Shown in pieces: positions 35,412 through 49,400 of a stretch of DNA of 64,000 nucleotides. How positions within the stretch are numbered: the stretch's first letter is position 1; each line of letters opens with the position of its first letter. The notes under the pieces are model-generated. The model saw only the letters and a program-made list of their open reading frames with translations, was not told where the DNA came from and ran no database searches. The position numbers and the translations under genes are program-made. This DNA comes from Flagellimonas sp947499585 (lineage in GTDB: Bacteria; Bacteroidota; Bacteroidia; Flavobacteriales; Flavobacteriaceae), in assembly GCF_044596045.1 (NCBI RefSeq), contig NZ_CP138995.1, forward strand, positions 620,001 to 684,000, written 5' to 3'.

Positions 35412-37478
35412 ATGCACACGAACAAACCCCAACTAATACTAATCTTCATCCTAATGCTTGCTTTTTCTGGATTACGCGCCCAGGAAGAGAGTCCGTTTGT
35501 GGCTTATGATGTTCCTTCCCAAAACTTGTTGAAGTTCAATAGGTTCTTGATAAACCCTACGTTTTCAACGGTACGGGAAGACAAGTCATATGTCAATCTA
35601 TTTCATAGAAACCAATCGGTATCTTTTGATGATAACAATCAAGTTTATTTTCTAAGTTATAGCGGTAGAATAGGAGATCGCAGTGGTGTTGGTTTAAGCC
35701 TTTTTACAAATCGTGAAGGGCTGTTCAATAATTTTGGAGTGCATGCCAATTACGCTTATGGAATTAAGTTAAGCCAAAAAAGTAATTTCACTTTTGGGGC
35801 TAATTTCTCATACTATCAAAGTGCTTTTAATCAAGATCGAGCCAATGCTTTAGATAATGATCCTTTTTTAAATAGTCTGGAAAGTAGTTCTTTAATTACT
35901 TTTCAGCCAGGTTTCAATATCTCTTATGGCAATTTTGACTTTGGTGCTTTTGCCGAAAATCTTTTCGATTATAATCTAAAAAGCAGCGAATCCATAACTG
36001 AGTTCAATGAGAAAACTTACTCTGGACACTTACAATATACCCATCAGTTTAAAAATGCTTCGGGTATTCTAGAACAAGGTAGGCTAATGCCTTTGGCGCG
36101 TGTTCGTAAAACAGGCGAGCAAAATCTTGTCCTGGGCGGGAATCTTATTATGGATCTGCCCAAATTAGGATGGGTTCAGGCAGGGTATGATGACTTTTAC
36201 GGTGCTTCAGCCGGATTAGGTTTTAACTTAAATAAAAACCTTTCCTTAGGATACACCATTGAAAAGGGGCTCTCCAACAATTTTGAAAATTTTGGCGTGA
36301 GCCATGAGATTTCCCTTGCTTATTCCATTACTCCAAACTTGACCGAAGACCGGGTAATGCTTGAGAAAGAAAATGAAGATTTGGTAGATGCTGAAACAGT
36401 TCCTGAAGAAGATTTAACACTTTCTGAAAAAGACCTTAAAATTGCTGACCTAGAATCAAAATTGGCAGAAAACGACGCTATTTTGGATGAGCTTTTGCTG
36501 CGTCAAGACTCCATTGAAACTGCTAGAGAGCGTGATTTAGAGAGAAGGTTTGAAACTGTAATGAAAATGGTGCGGCGAGAAACAAAAGGCCAAAAACCAG
36601 AACTGGAAGAAAAAGCCAAGGAAGTATATTTTGCTAATATGGACAGTGTTGACATATTATCAAAACATAAAACACGACCCATAACAAATCAAGGGCTGTC
36701 CAATACGACGGCGACCAAAAAAGTCATCAACCTTAAAGATTCCAAAAACTCACGGATAGCAGAAAAGACATCAGTAAAAAGAGATCGAACAAATCGCTCT
36801 TCCAAGAAAACCATTGGGCGCTTTAGGTCTTTCAACATTCCAAATGTAGAAAGTGGTCATTATTTAATTGCCAATGTGTTTAAGGACACAAGAAATGTAG
36901 ATGCTTTTATTGAAAAACTTGAATCCCAAGGTATAGATGCCAGTTACTTTGAAAATCCTAAAAATGGACTCAACTATGTATACCTAAAAGGGTATCGAGA
37001 TAAAAAAGAAGCTGTTGAGGCTTATCATACCAAATTCAATGGCGCATACCAAGGTGATGCTTGGGTAATGAATGTTGAAGGAGTAGATTCTTACAACAGT
37101 TTTGTTGCTGTCGAAAAAAATAACAAGTCAAAATATGGAGATGATGCATTGCATAAGAACATTACCAATTCCAAGAAACAGGGTAATGCTTCACAAGTCT
37201 CTTATAAAACATATAAAATTAATGGCCTAGGTTCAGGCTTTTACATTATTGCAAATGTTTTTGAAAAACCTTCAAATGCAAAACGATTTGTAAAAGAGCT
37301 GAATGCCAAAGGATTAAATGCGAGCTATTTTATAAATCCAGAAAACAATTATAGGTACGTGTACCTTAAAAAACATGAAACCTGGAACAATGCTCTCACC
37401 TCATACTATTCCAAACTAAATGCCTCGTATGATGACAAAATGTGGATCATGCGGGTAAAACCAAACTCCAATAGTTAA
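35412..37478 (+). CDS. PorP/SprF-family T9SS outer-membrane protein fused to two SPOR-like domains (sprD position)
   Basis: A 688-residue protein. Residues 1-23 are a signal peptide (ending GLRAQ); about 30-310 form a PorP/SprF-type beta barrel (SPFVAYDVPSQNLLKFNRFLINPTFSTV; SGRIGDRSGVGLSLF). A coiled, charged linker follows (about 320-470), then two repeats of about 80 residues, each with [IL]ANVF, a helix, then G[IL][DN]ASYF.NP and YVYLK (about 475-560 and 600-685), which look like SPOR peptidoglycan-binding domains. Type IX barrels of this family bring cargo to the surface; SPOR tails would tie it to the wall. It ends 1 bp before the giant adhesin gene. Confidence 0.82.
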   Translation: MHTNKPQLILIFILMLAFSGLRAQEESPFVAYDVPSQNLLKFNRFLINPTFSTVREDKSYVNLFHRNQSVSFDDNNQVYFLSYSGRIGDRSGVGLSLFTNREGLFNNFGVHANYAYGIKLSQKSNFTFGANFSYYQSAFNQDRANALDNDPFLNSLESSSLITFQPGFNISYGNFDFGAFAENLFDYNLKSSESITEFNEKTYSGHLQYTHQFKNASGILEQGRLMPLARVRKTGEQNLVLGGNLIMDLPKLGWVQAGYDDFYGASAGLGFNLNKNLSLGYTIEKGLSNNFENFGVSHEISLAYSITPNLTEDRVMLEKENEDLVDAETVPEEDLTLSEKDLKIADLESKLAENDAILDELLLRQDSIETARERDLERRFETVMKMVRRETKGQKPELEEKAKEVYFANMDSVDILSKHKTRPITNQGLSNTTATKKVINLKDSKNSRIAEKTSVKRDRTNRSSKKTIGRFRSFNIPNVESGHYLIANVFKDTRNVDAFIEKLESQGIDASYFENPKNGLNYVYLKGYRDKKEAVEAYHTKFNGAYQGDAWVMNVEGVDSYNSFVAVEKNNKSKYGDDALHKNITNSKKQGNASQVSYKTYKINGLGSGFYIIANVFEKPSNAKRFVKELNAKGLNASYFINPENNYRYVYLKKHETWNNALTSYYSKLNASYDDKMWIMRVKPNSNS

Positions 37479-37479
37479 A

Positions 37480-40400
37480 ATGACCAATCACTTTCTCAAA
37501 ACAGTTCTATGCCTTGTTGGCATATGGTTTGTAGGCTTTAACGGTCAAGCTCAGGAAGTTCCCTTTACTCCAAGACTTACTGATGGCGGCAACACCTATA
37601 TAAATATAAAAGGAGATTATACGTTCTTGTCCAACAGTGTCATGAACCGTGTTCTCGATGATGGAACAGGTGTTAACACCCCGTACAACGGCAGTGGAAG
37701 TAATAACAGCCTACACATTGAATACGTGGATGTAGACTCTGACCCAACCACATATAGCTCTAGTAGTTCAACACTTTCTGTTCCAGATTGTTCGCAGATA
37801 TATTGGGCCGGTTTATATTGGGCTGGTAACTATGATGAAGAGCGGAAAAATCAAGCTGGTGATTTCAACAATAATTTTACTGTAGACAACAATCACTATG
37901 ATGTCACAGCCGTAAAACTTATGGTTCCTGGTGGCAGCTATGTAGATATTGTAGCAGACAATAACCCAGACCCAGTAGGAGAGGAAGATGCCATTATTGT
38001 AGATGGTTATAATATTCTTCCCAATGATCCCTATGTATGTTTTAAAAACGTAACCTCATTACTGCAAGTGCTTCCAGATCCAGATGGAGAATATACGGTG
38101 GCAAATGTTAGGGGAACAAGAGGGTCTACAAACCATGGTGCAGCTGGTTGGACCCTAGTTGTCATTTATGAAAACCCTACCCTTACCGGTAAATACATTT
38201 CTGTTTTTGATGGTTATGAAGGTATAACAACACAAGCTGGAAACAGTACAGCAGATATAACAGTTGCAGGTTTTAACACAATTCCTGTTGGGCCTGTAAA
38301 TGCTAGAATTGGAGTTAGTACTCTTGAGGGTGAAACTTCGTTGGATGGAGATACATTCGGAATTGTTTCAAACAGTAGCTCCACGTTTACAGATATTACT
38401 AATGCGGCTAACCCAGACGACAACTTTTTCAATTCTAGCATTACGGAAGATGGGGTTAATGTAGCCTCTAGAGTTATCAACAGTACCAACGCTATCGGTT
38501 TTGATTCAGACGTTTTTGATTTGAACAATTTTGGGAATAGTATCATTGACAATGGAGACACCAGTGCAACGCTTAGGCTTGGTACAAGCAGGGACTGGTT
38601 CGCTTCATTTTTAGTCACATTTGGTATTGAAATCATTGAGCCAGATATTGTTCTGGAAAAAAAAGTTCAAGATATTGGCGGCGTAGATATTACTGGTCAA
38701 GGTGTTAACCTAGGTCAAGTTTTAGATTATGTGCTTTCTTTTGTCAATACCGGTAATGATGATGGTACGGCATTTACTATAAGGGATGTTCTTCCTGCAA
38801 ACGTAACATTGGATGAAACGACTATAACCTTGCCCGGGGTTGGTGACGGTGATCCTACCAATGATGTAACATATACGTACAACAGCGCAACAAGGGAGGT
38901 TATATTTACAATCCCAGACAGCTATGTTGAAGAGGGGAAACCTGTTTCTGAAATTCGAATGCGGGTTCAAGTAGCTCAAGATTGTTTTGACTTTGTTGAT
39001 GCATGTACAGATATCATACAAAACTTAGCTTATTCTACGTATGAAGGAGTAATAAATCCTAACCAAATTAGTGATGACCCCAGTGTATCAGATTTTGATG
39101 ATTGTGGGTTTACCACACCGGGGGCCACTAACTTTTTGTTGGACGATTTAACCGCTTGTAGTTTTACCACTACAGCGGAATTATGTGGCGCAAATGTTTT
39201 ATTGGATGCAGGAGACAACTTTGACTCTTATACTTGGTATTTAGATAGCGATTCCTCTGGAACCATAAATGCTGGTGACCCTGTTGTAACGGATGGTAAT
39301 CCTGATGGAGACCCAAGCACACTCTTAGTAGACACACCGGGAACATATATCGTTGACAAGCAAGTGGCTGACCCTTGTAAAGATTTTGTAGAAATCATAG
39401 AAGTTTCGCGCTTTGGTGCTGGGGCAGCTCTTACCAATCCAATAACCGCCCTAATAAACGATGTAACCAATACCGTTGAAGGTGAGATTTTAAGCTGTCC
39501 AAACGATGGTAGTGAGCTGCCAGAAATATTTCTGTGCGGTTTAAACGACACCGAGCTTATACAAATCAACATTCCAACAGCCAGCAGTATTGTCTGGGAA
39601 CAATTGGACGAGGCAGCAACAGCGGCGGCGGCAGTTGCCTGTAACGCACCTAACCCTCCACCAGCTGCTCCACCGGCAGGTTGTGCAAATACAGATACAT
39701 GTGCCGTTTGGGCAAATGTAGGTACAGGAAATGATTTTCTGGCATCCGATGCTGGTGAATACCGTGTAACGGTGACCTACAGCGATGGTTGTTTTAGACG
39801 ATTCAACTTCAATATTTTTAAAAACCCATTAGATCCACAATACACTTCTAGTGATATTATTTGTGCTACAGATGGTAACATTACCGTAACGAATATGCCT
39901 TTGGATTATGAGTATCGTCTTATAGACCAAGGAACAGGAAACGTTTTGGTGGGTTATAACCCAGACCCAAGTTTTACAATTACCAATAATGGTGCTTACA
40001 CGGTAGAAATGAGGCAGCAAGGTGTAACGGATGGTTGTGTATTTGTCTTAGATAATATTGGTATTCTTGATAGAGATTTTCAGGTTGATGTTGAAACAAC
40101 TGATACTAATTGTAACGGTCTGGGAGAAATAGAAATTTCCATTCTAAATGTAGAGGCACAATATTATTATGAAATATCTCAAGGAGGAACAGTTGTAGAT
40201 ACATTTGGCCCATCCAACGATAACAACTATACGTTTGAAAATTTAAATGATGGTATTTATGACATAGCCATTTCTACAGATGATGGGTGTTCTTATACGG
40301 AACAAGTAACCATAAACGATCTAACTAATTTAGCGGTAACTGCTCTTACAACCAAAAATATAGACTGTACAGATGGTGTTATCACGGTTACGGGCGCGGG

Positions 40401-43400
40401 TGGTTTTCCAAACCCTGATTATGCCTACGCAATATGGAGTTACAACGGTGTTGATTTATATCCATCTGTTGGAGATATTCCAGGCGGCGCTTATCAGATT
40501 CTAAACGATTTTACCTTCACTAACGGTGAAGAGGGTGATTATGAATTCATAGTTGTTGATGGCAACAACTGTTCTTTTGTATCTAACAGTGTTTCCATTG
40601 CTGTTTCTGCCTCAGTGCAATACACCACATCCACAACTGATGAAGTTTGTTTTGGTGCGGAAGATGGAACCATTTCAATAAACATTACCAACTCGAATGG
40701 ATATGATGTCCGCTTTAGACTTTTAGACGATTTAGGAAATACCATTACCAATAACAACTCTGGAAATTTTACCGGGTTGGCTCAAGGTGATTATAGGGTC
40801 CGTATAAGACAACGTCCTTCCGGAACTACTGATAACTGTTTCTTTTTTGAAGATTTTACTATCGGTGGACAAGCCTCGGGGATTAGTGGAAACGCTACAA
40901 TGATTCAAGATTACACTTGTTTGCAGGATGGTATTATTGAAGCTCAGAATGTAGCTGGTGGTACCGCTCCCTATGAATATAGCATTGACGGTGTAAATTT
41001 CTTCAATGGAGTAGGTGCTGAGACTTTTTCCAACCTTACAAATGGAACGTTCAGCATTACCATTAGAGATGCCAACAACTGTACTTTCGTAACCAACGGA
41101 ATAACCTTTGACCCATTAAATCCACCTTCAGATTTAACCTTTACAGCTTCCACACCAAACTGTCCGGCATTGACATCTGATGTTACGGCAACAGTAGTAG
41201 ATGGAAATACTCCTTTCGTTTTTGAGATTGTTGCTCCGGCTCCAATTGCTGCAACTTCTACAACGGGAGGTTCTGCAGATTTTGATGGTCTTGCTCCAGG
41301 AACCTACACCTTTAGGGTGACAGATGACAAAGGATGTACTTATGATGAATCTTTTACAATAAATCCAGTTTCTCAAATCAATGTTTCTGGACAATTAATA
41401 AGCAATATTACATGTTTAGGGGACACCGATGGTGAAGTGACGTTCACCGTTGCCGACTTCAATACAGACTACGATTACACAGTAACAGGTCCTGCTAATT
41501 TCAACGGCAGCAGCCAGACAGCGGCCACAATTCCTTTGACAGGATTAGCGGATGGAACTTATACTATTGTGGTTACAGACAATTTAACCAACTGTACGGC
41601 TACAACCGACGTTACCGTTAACGCTCCAGCCGCAGCACTAACTTTGAGTGCTGCAGAAACACAACCAACGTGTCCTACGGACGGGAGTGTGATTTTGACC
41701 TCAACAGGTGGTTGGGGAGGCAATACATTTGCCTTAACTAATCCAGATGCAACAAATTTTGGGACGAACGCTACTGGCGCATTTAATGGGTTGACTCAAA
41801 CAGGAACATACAGTGCATCGGTTACAGACGCTAATGGGTGTGTGGTAACAACAACTTTTGACCTTGACCCCGCTATTGCTCCAGTGCTTGCAATAGTTCC
41901 AAATAATACATGTTATGATGATGCGGTTGGCTTAACGCTAACAGCGAATGTAACTTCTGGTGGCGATGGTAATTTTGAATATAGCCTTAATGGAGGTTCT
42001 TTTGGAACTGGTAATGTTTTTGCCGGATTAACACCAGGAACCTATTCTATTGATGTAAGAGATGGAAAAAATTGTACCGATAGTGCGTCTATAACCATTG
42101 ACCCAGAATTAAGTGTTATTGCTTCGGCGCCAAATATTACGGCCTGTGCCACAAGCACCAATGTAAATATTACGGCCGCAGGAGGAGACAATAATTATGT
42201 CTATGCTATTGTAGGTGACGGAGTCGCTCCAACACCCGGTGATTTTGCAACAACGAACCCAGTAAGTATAACTGGAGCTGGCGATTATGATGTTTATGTA
42301 AGAGACAATTCGGGTAATTCAGGTTTTTGTGAAGCTTCATTTGATTTAAATATTGCACAAGATGCTCCGCTGGCCCTATCAATAGTTGATACGGGAATAC
42401 AGTGTAGTGGAGAGGCACAAGCTACCATAACCATAACTGCTAGTGGAGGGGAAGCTCCATATCAATACAGCATTAACAACGGAACAACTTATCAGCCTTC
42501 CAACACTTTTGTAAATCAACCAGCAGGAAGTTTTAACATAAGAGTTAGAGATGCCAACAATTGTGATATTACGGAGATCTATAATATCACAGAACCATTG
42601 ACCCTTTCTGCATCTGCTGCGGTAACGCAATTGGCAGAATGTAACCCAGGTCTTGGTGCTGAAGTAAGAATTACAAATGCCATTGGGGGTACTGCACCAT
42701 ATCAATATAGTTTTGATGGTGGAACCAATTACAATGCAAATCCTATTGGATTTCTTCTACCAGGAACTCACACATTGTTTATCCAGGATGCTAATAACTG
42801 TACATTCCCAATGACGGTTACTATTGATCCAGAACCAACTCCTCCGGGTGTAACTGCTGCAATAGATTATGAATGTGATGGCGAAGGAATCATAACTATT
42901 ACTCCAGATAACGCAGGATACAGTTATACTTATGAAATTGATGCGACGCCAAACACACCGAATACTTCCAATGTGTTCAATAACGTGTTGGTAGGCTCAC
43001 ATACTATTACGGTTAACTATACTAACAATACACCACCTTCTCCAAGTATTATTTTGTTGGAGAATTTCGGAACTGGACCAAATACAAGCATCACTGAAAT
43101 TGATGGTGATTACTATTGCTATGAGCCTCAAGATGGAAGTGCCTCCGCCTGTTCTCCTATTCCCCCCGACCCAAGAACTAGTAATAGTGCAAACGGCCGC
43201 ATCAATGATTTGGAGTATTCGGTAACACAGGCTATTGCCAATCCCTTTGGCACTTGGGAAAGCCCCAATGATGCGTCGCTTACTGCAGGAGGAAGATTCC
43301 TTGCTATAAATGTTGGTGATCCAGGAGTAAACACAATTGTATACGCTAAACGTGGAATTGAAGTAATTCCCAACAGAGATGTTGAGATTTCATTGGCTGT

Positions 43401-46400
43401 TTTCAATCTATTGCGCACGGGAACTGGCGGATTAGACCCAGATATCTTGGTAGAATTAGTAGATGGATCTGACAATGTTATTGCAAGTTCTACCACGGGA
43501 CTTATACCAAAAAATAACGGAGTAAATGATTGGTTTCGTCCGACTCCAATTTCTCTTAACCCAGGAGCCAACACGTCCATTGGTATTGTAATTAGAACCG
43601 TTGCTTCTGGAAACAACGGAAACGACATTGCCATAGATGATATTCAGGCCATACAAATACCTGAGGTTTGTGCTGGAACATTGACCGTAAATGTTGAGGT
43701 TGAAGCTGGAAATTCTTTTGGAGCTTCAATAACTGGTTTTTCAGATATTACATGTAATGGCGATAGTGATGGAACCATCACTTTTGAAGTAGAAAACTTT
43801 GATACTGTAAATGGTTTTGAATATAGGTTAGGAGGCGTAGGACCATATACTACAGCTTTTGCTAGTCCAGTAACAATTTCAGGCCTTCCAGCAGCAAATC
43901 CTCATAACATTGAGGTTAGAGATGTATTGGACAATACCTGTTCAATTCCTTTGTCACAAGCATTATCAGAGCCTGTTGTTCTAGAAACAACAGCGGTGAT
44001 TACGGACGGTATAACCTGTATAAATGGAGGGGCCACTATTACGGCTTCTGTTACAGGAGGAACACCAGCATATGAGTACCAATTGGAAGATGGTGTCGGC
44101 GGGGTTGTAACTGCCTATCAAAATTCAAATATTTTCTCAGGTCTTGCTGCCGGAGATTATATCGTACGTGCAAGAGACGCTAATCTTTGTGATGATCCAA
44201 TCGATACCGCATTAACAGTGGCTCCATTTATTCCAATTACTTACACCTTTACGGCTTGTTACGGTGGAAATAATGATGGTACCATTCAAATAGATGTTAC
44301 TGCAGGTAACAACGACTACGAGTTTAGTTTAGATGGAGGTCCATGGGTAACACCTACTCCAGCAACTGCGACAACACATACATTTACAAACCTTCCAGCC
44401 GGGAATTACACTATTAATGTGAGAGATGGTTTTGGATGTACAGGGACATTGGAAAATGTTACCATACACCCAGCTCCAACCGTTGATGTTGTTGATATCA
44501 GCACTTGTGCAGACGGAAGTATAACCGTTACCGCACCAGCTGCTTTAACAAACTTGGAATACGCCTTTGTTCCAACAACAACAAGTCCGGCTGGACTGTT
44601 TTCAGCTACAAATACTTTTGCCGTAACCACAGGAAATGATGGAGACTATGATGTTTATGTAAGAGATACTTCAGCTGCAAATGCATATTGTGATTTCGTT
44701 GAGACCGTAACCGTTAATCCTGCTACGCCATTAACCGTAACCAATACCCCAACAGACCCGCTATGTCATGATGGCACAGGTTCTATTCTTGTAGATATTA
44801 CCTCAGGAATAAGTCCATATACCATTCAAATTATTGACTTGGACAATGCTGGGGCTTCAGACCAAACAGATACGAATGTATTACCTAGCAGTAGAACATA
44901 CTTCAACCTAATGCCTGGTGATTACACTATAAATGTAACCGATGCTACGGGTTGTACTGTTTCAGAAACACCAGTAACTGTTTCAAACCCTGATGAACTT
45001 ACGGCAGATATCCTTTCTATTTTGCCTCCTGGTTGTGATCCAGATCCAAATCTTTACGGTTTTGAGTTTGATAATTATCCTTTGACCTTGACGGGCACAT
45101 TAGAATTCAGTGCAGATGGCGGAACTACTTGGCAAACTAGCGACACCTTTACCGGTGTGCCATATGCGTCTGGAACAGTTGTAAACCCTTCCATAAGAAC
45201 TATAGATGGATCAAATAACAGAATTTGCCGAGTTGATTTGCCCCAATATATTATTCCTTATCCATTAGATGATTTGAATATTACTATTGCGGCCATTGTT
45301 GTTGATTGTAATGACCTGCAAGTCACTGTTCAAGGAACTCAAGGATTGCCTAATTATGAATATGCATATACAGAAGACCCAACAACCTTTGACCCATTAA
45401 CGGCCACATGGACTGCTCCGACAGCAGGCAGTCATCTCTTTGCAGGTTTAGTTCCTGGAAGGACTTATGTGTTTTACGTACGTGATTCAACCCCTTGCGT
45501 GAGACAAAGCACAGTAAACGTAAACGATGTTGCTCCACCGCCAATTGTTATTACAGCGGATATAACACCTTCATGCGATGGTGCCAGCAATGGACAGATT
45601 ACCTATACCGTAACCGAAAATACTCCTGGAGAATTAGGTGGAACCTTTAACTGGAACCTTTTTGAAATTTCAAATCCAGCTATCTCCATTAACTCGGGAA
45701 CGGTTGCGGCATTTACAACTGGTGATTCTTTTACAGTACCTGTTGCTCCAATGGCGGGGCTTGCAGCTGGAACATATTTTGTTGAAATACAGGGATCTGC
45801 ACCAAACAATTGTGTTACTGGCAGTGAAAATGTTATCCTAGAAGAATTAGACCCATTAACAGGAACACCAGTAGTGCTTCAAAACATAAGTTGTGATACT
45901 CCTGGATTGATTCAGGTTCAAAGCCCATTTGGTGGTGGCGGTACTTATACGTATACTATAACCGGACCAGCTCCTTTTGTTACAATTGTATCTACATCAG
46001 ATAACCCAATAGAGATTCCTGCAAATTCACCTGCCGGAAATTATCATGTGACCATGGAGGATCAATATGGTTGTTCTGCGCCTTTAGGAAATGTTGCATT
46101 AACACTTACTCCAAATCCAACTATTGACGCAATTGCTGTTGATAACTGTTCCAATCCATCAACAGTAACCATATCGGCAACAAGTGGTGCGGCCCAAGTA
46201 TTGTACTCTTTAGACAATGGCGCAACATACGAAGACAATGCAGGTGTGTTTAATAATGTAACGGCAGGAACATATAATGTTGCTATTTTGGACAGCAATG
46301 GTTGTTCCGCAACAAGCACAGTAACCGTTCACCCTGTTCTAGAGGTAGATATCGCACTTACAAAATTGTTGGATTGTTCTGGAGCTCCAGATGATGCCCA

Positions 46401-49400
46401 AATTACCATAGAAGTCCTTTCTGGTTCTGGCGACAATTTAGGGTTTGCTGGAAGTTATGACTACGAAATTTCAGATGGAACGGGAATTGTAGTAGGCAAA
46501 ACAGCATTGCTTAGCAATCCTTTTGTTTTCAACACTACTACACCAGAAAATTATACGATAACCGTTTATGACAACAACACAGCAACACCCTGTACTCGAG
46601 TATCGAATATTACCGTTGACCCGGCAATTACCCCATCATTTAATATCACTTCAAGTACAAATGTTACCTGTAGTGGTGATGACGATGGAACCATTAACGT
46701 AAGTGCAATAGATAATGGTATTGGCGCATATGCTTTTGAAATTATTTCAGGCCCAGGAAGTGCCGCTGCATTCCCTATTTTACCAACTACTAATAGTGAT
46801 GCTACTGCCAGTTTTACTGGTTTGGAAGGAACGGCTGCCGGAATAACCTATACCATAGAAGTTACTGCCGCGAATGGTTGTGCTACAACACTTACGCAAG
46901 TAATCACACAACCAGACCCAATTACCAACGTGTCCACAGAGGTCGTTGAATTTGGATGTGCCACTGGAAACAACAGAGACAACGCAACCATTACCGTGAA
47001 TACTGGGACTACTCCTTTGCCTACCGGACCAATAGTGGGTGGTAGTGGAACCTATGTTATCTATGAGTTTATTGAAGAAGATGATCCAAATACTGTTCCT
47101 GTTGAAGCCCCTGTAGTTGTTCAGTCTGGAGCAAGCAATATATTTACTGAGACAGATCCTGCAGGTGGAAGTTATACCATAAATGTTTATGACAGCAATG
47201 GTTGTTTTGCCACGGTAACGGAGACTATTAATCCATTTGATGAATTGCTAAGCGCAAGCGCAGCAGTTGACGTAGCCGCTACTTGTGTAACCGGTGAAGA
47301 CATCACTATTACCGCTACAGGTTCTATAACAAATTCTACAACTTCTCCTGCCAATTATGAGTTTAGACTCTTGCCCGCAGGTGGTTTCCAACCTACAGGA
47401 AGTTTTACTGGCCTTGCCATTGGAACGCATAATTTTGAGGTTAGAAATACGGTGACCGGATGTATCATTACAACATCACATGAAGTTGTAGATCCAGAAG
47501 TGCTTAATTTAATTGTAGTCAACACAACGAATATTACCTGTTTTGGTGATTCCAATGGAACAGTTGAGTTAGATCTTCAAGATGCAGGAGGTGTAACCTA
47601 TGCAAGCGCAACAAACTATACGCTTTATTTTGATGTAAACAATACACCAACAAACTTGGCCGATGATGTTACTTCAACTGGTTCAGATGCAGATGGTAGT
47701 TTCACTATTACCACTTTGGCAGCAGGAACTTATTATATTGAAGTAGAGGACACCAATCCTCCAGGTTCAGCATGTACCTATACCCAATCATTCAATATTG
47801 CAGGGCCTAGTATTGGTATTTCAGCCAATACCCAAATAACTCCTGTAACTTGTGCGCTTGGTGATGGAAGTATTGAAATTATCAACCCTGCTGGCGGATG
47901 GGGCGGCTATACCTACTTTGTAGATTTGGCTTCCAATCCAGCTCCAACATTTCCAGGAAGTTATCAAGCTTCACCGCTATTTACCGGTTTAGCTGGAGGC
48001 GCTGGTCCGGGTACAGATTATCAGGTTTGGGTGGCAGATCAAAACGGATGTGAATTCCAATTGTCAGACGAAAACTTGGTAGATCCTGCGCCAATTATTG
48101 CTGACCTACAAATCAACCAAGAAAACTGTACTAACCTTCAAGGAGAAATTGAAGTGGTTGGTATTCCAGCTATCAACCCAGTAACGGGTGGTCAAGGAAG
48201 CAATTACACCTATCAACTTGTCCGTAATGGAGCCAATGTTGGTTCTCCACAGACAAATCCTGTTTTCTCAGGTTTGGGTGAAGGTTCATATGAAGTATAT
48301 ATAGAAGATCAATGGGCATGTAATACCCTTGTTGGTCCTGTAGTATTGCTTAATGCAATGACCGCAACCCCAACAGTGGTCAAACAAATCGATTGTACAC
48401 CTGACCCAGGTGGACATGTGACCATAAACATAACCGGGGGCTCAGCAAACTTAACATATGATGTTGTTTTCCCTGATGGGTTTACAACCGCGAGCAATGG
48501 AACTGGTGTTTTTACAGGACTTACACAACCCGGAACCTACACTTTTACAATAACAGATGGAGATACGGTAACACCTTGCGTTGTGGTTACTACACAGGAG
48601 CTAGATGATAAAGTTGACCCAGTTATTACCAACGTTATTGTTGACCCTGTGAGTTGTAACAGTGGTTCTGACGGAAGCCTTACAGTTGAATTGGACCCAG
48701 CTTCTGCTGTTAATCCGGTTTATACCTACGAGCTTTACGAAATTTCAAACCTTGTAACACCATATAGAGCTGCGCAAAACAGCCCTGTTTTTGATAACCT
48801 TCCTCAAGGAGATTATCGTGTACGTGTAATTTCTGCAAGGTCTTGTGATGATTTCCATGACGAAACGGTGCCAGAGCCTACGGCTTTAATCGTTTCGGCG
48901 ACGGCGACGCCATTTGCTTGTAACGCAAGCAATGCCGTGAACACTTCAACCATCACTGTAAGTGCTGGGGGTGGAACAGGTCCTTATTTATATAGTGTAG
49001 ACAATGTAAATTTCCAAACTACAAATACTTTTGATGTTGTTGATACCGGAGTGGTACAGAATATAACTGTTTATGTTACTGATGGAAATTCGTGTCCTCA
49101 AACGGCAATAGTAGCACCTATTGAACCTATCAATGTGTTTACAGCTGCAGTTACAAGAAACATTGCTATCAGTTGTGCTAATCCAGAAGAAATCCTGATT
49201 ACCGTTACTGATAATGGAAATCCAGCAAACAACTATACTTACGAGTTGTTGCCAACAGGAAATCCTTTAGGAGGCTTAACCGCGACCCCTACCAATGTTA
49301 CAACAACATTTGATTTGACCGCGCCTGGCAACTATACCTTTAGAGTAACAGATACTACTACGGGTTGCTACGTGGATACCGCGCCATACGAGATACTCCC

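Noticed and set aside
38214..38636. Minus-strand open frames of 60-170 codons opposite the giant adhesin gene
   Set aside because: They are shadows of the repeat-rich plus-strand frame; they lack signal peptides, family motifs and promoters.
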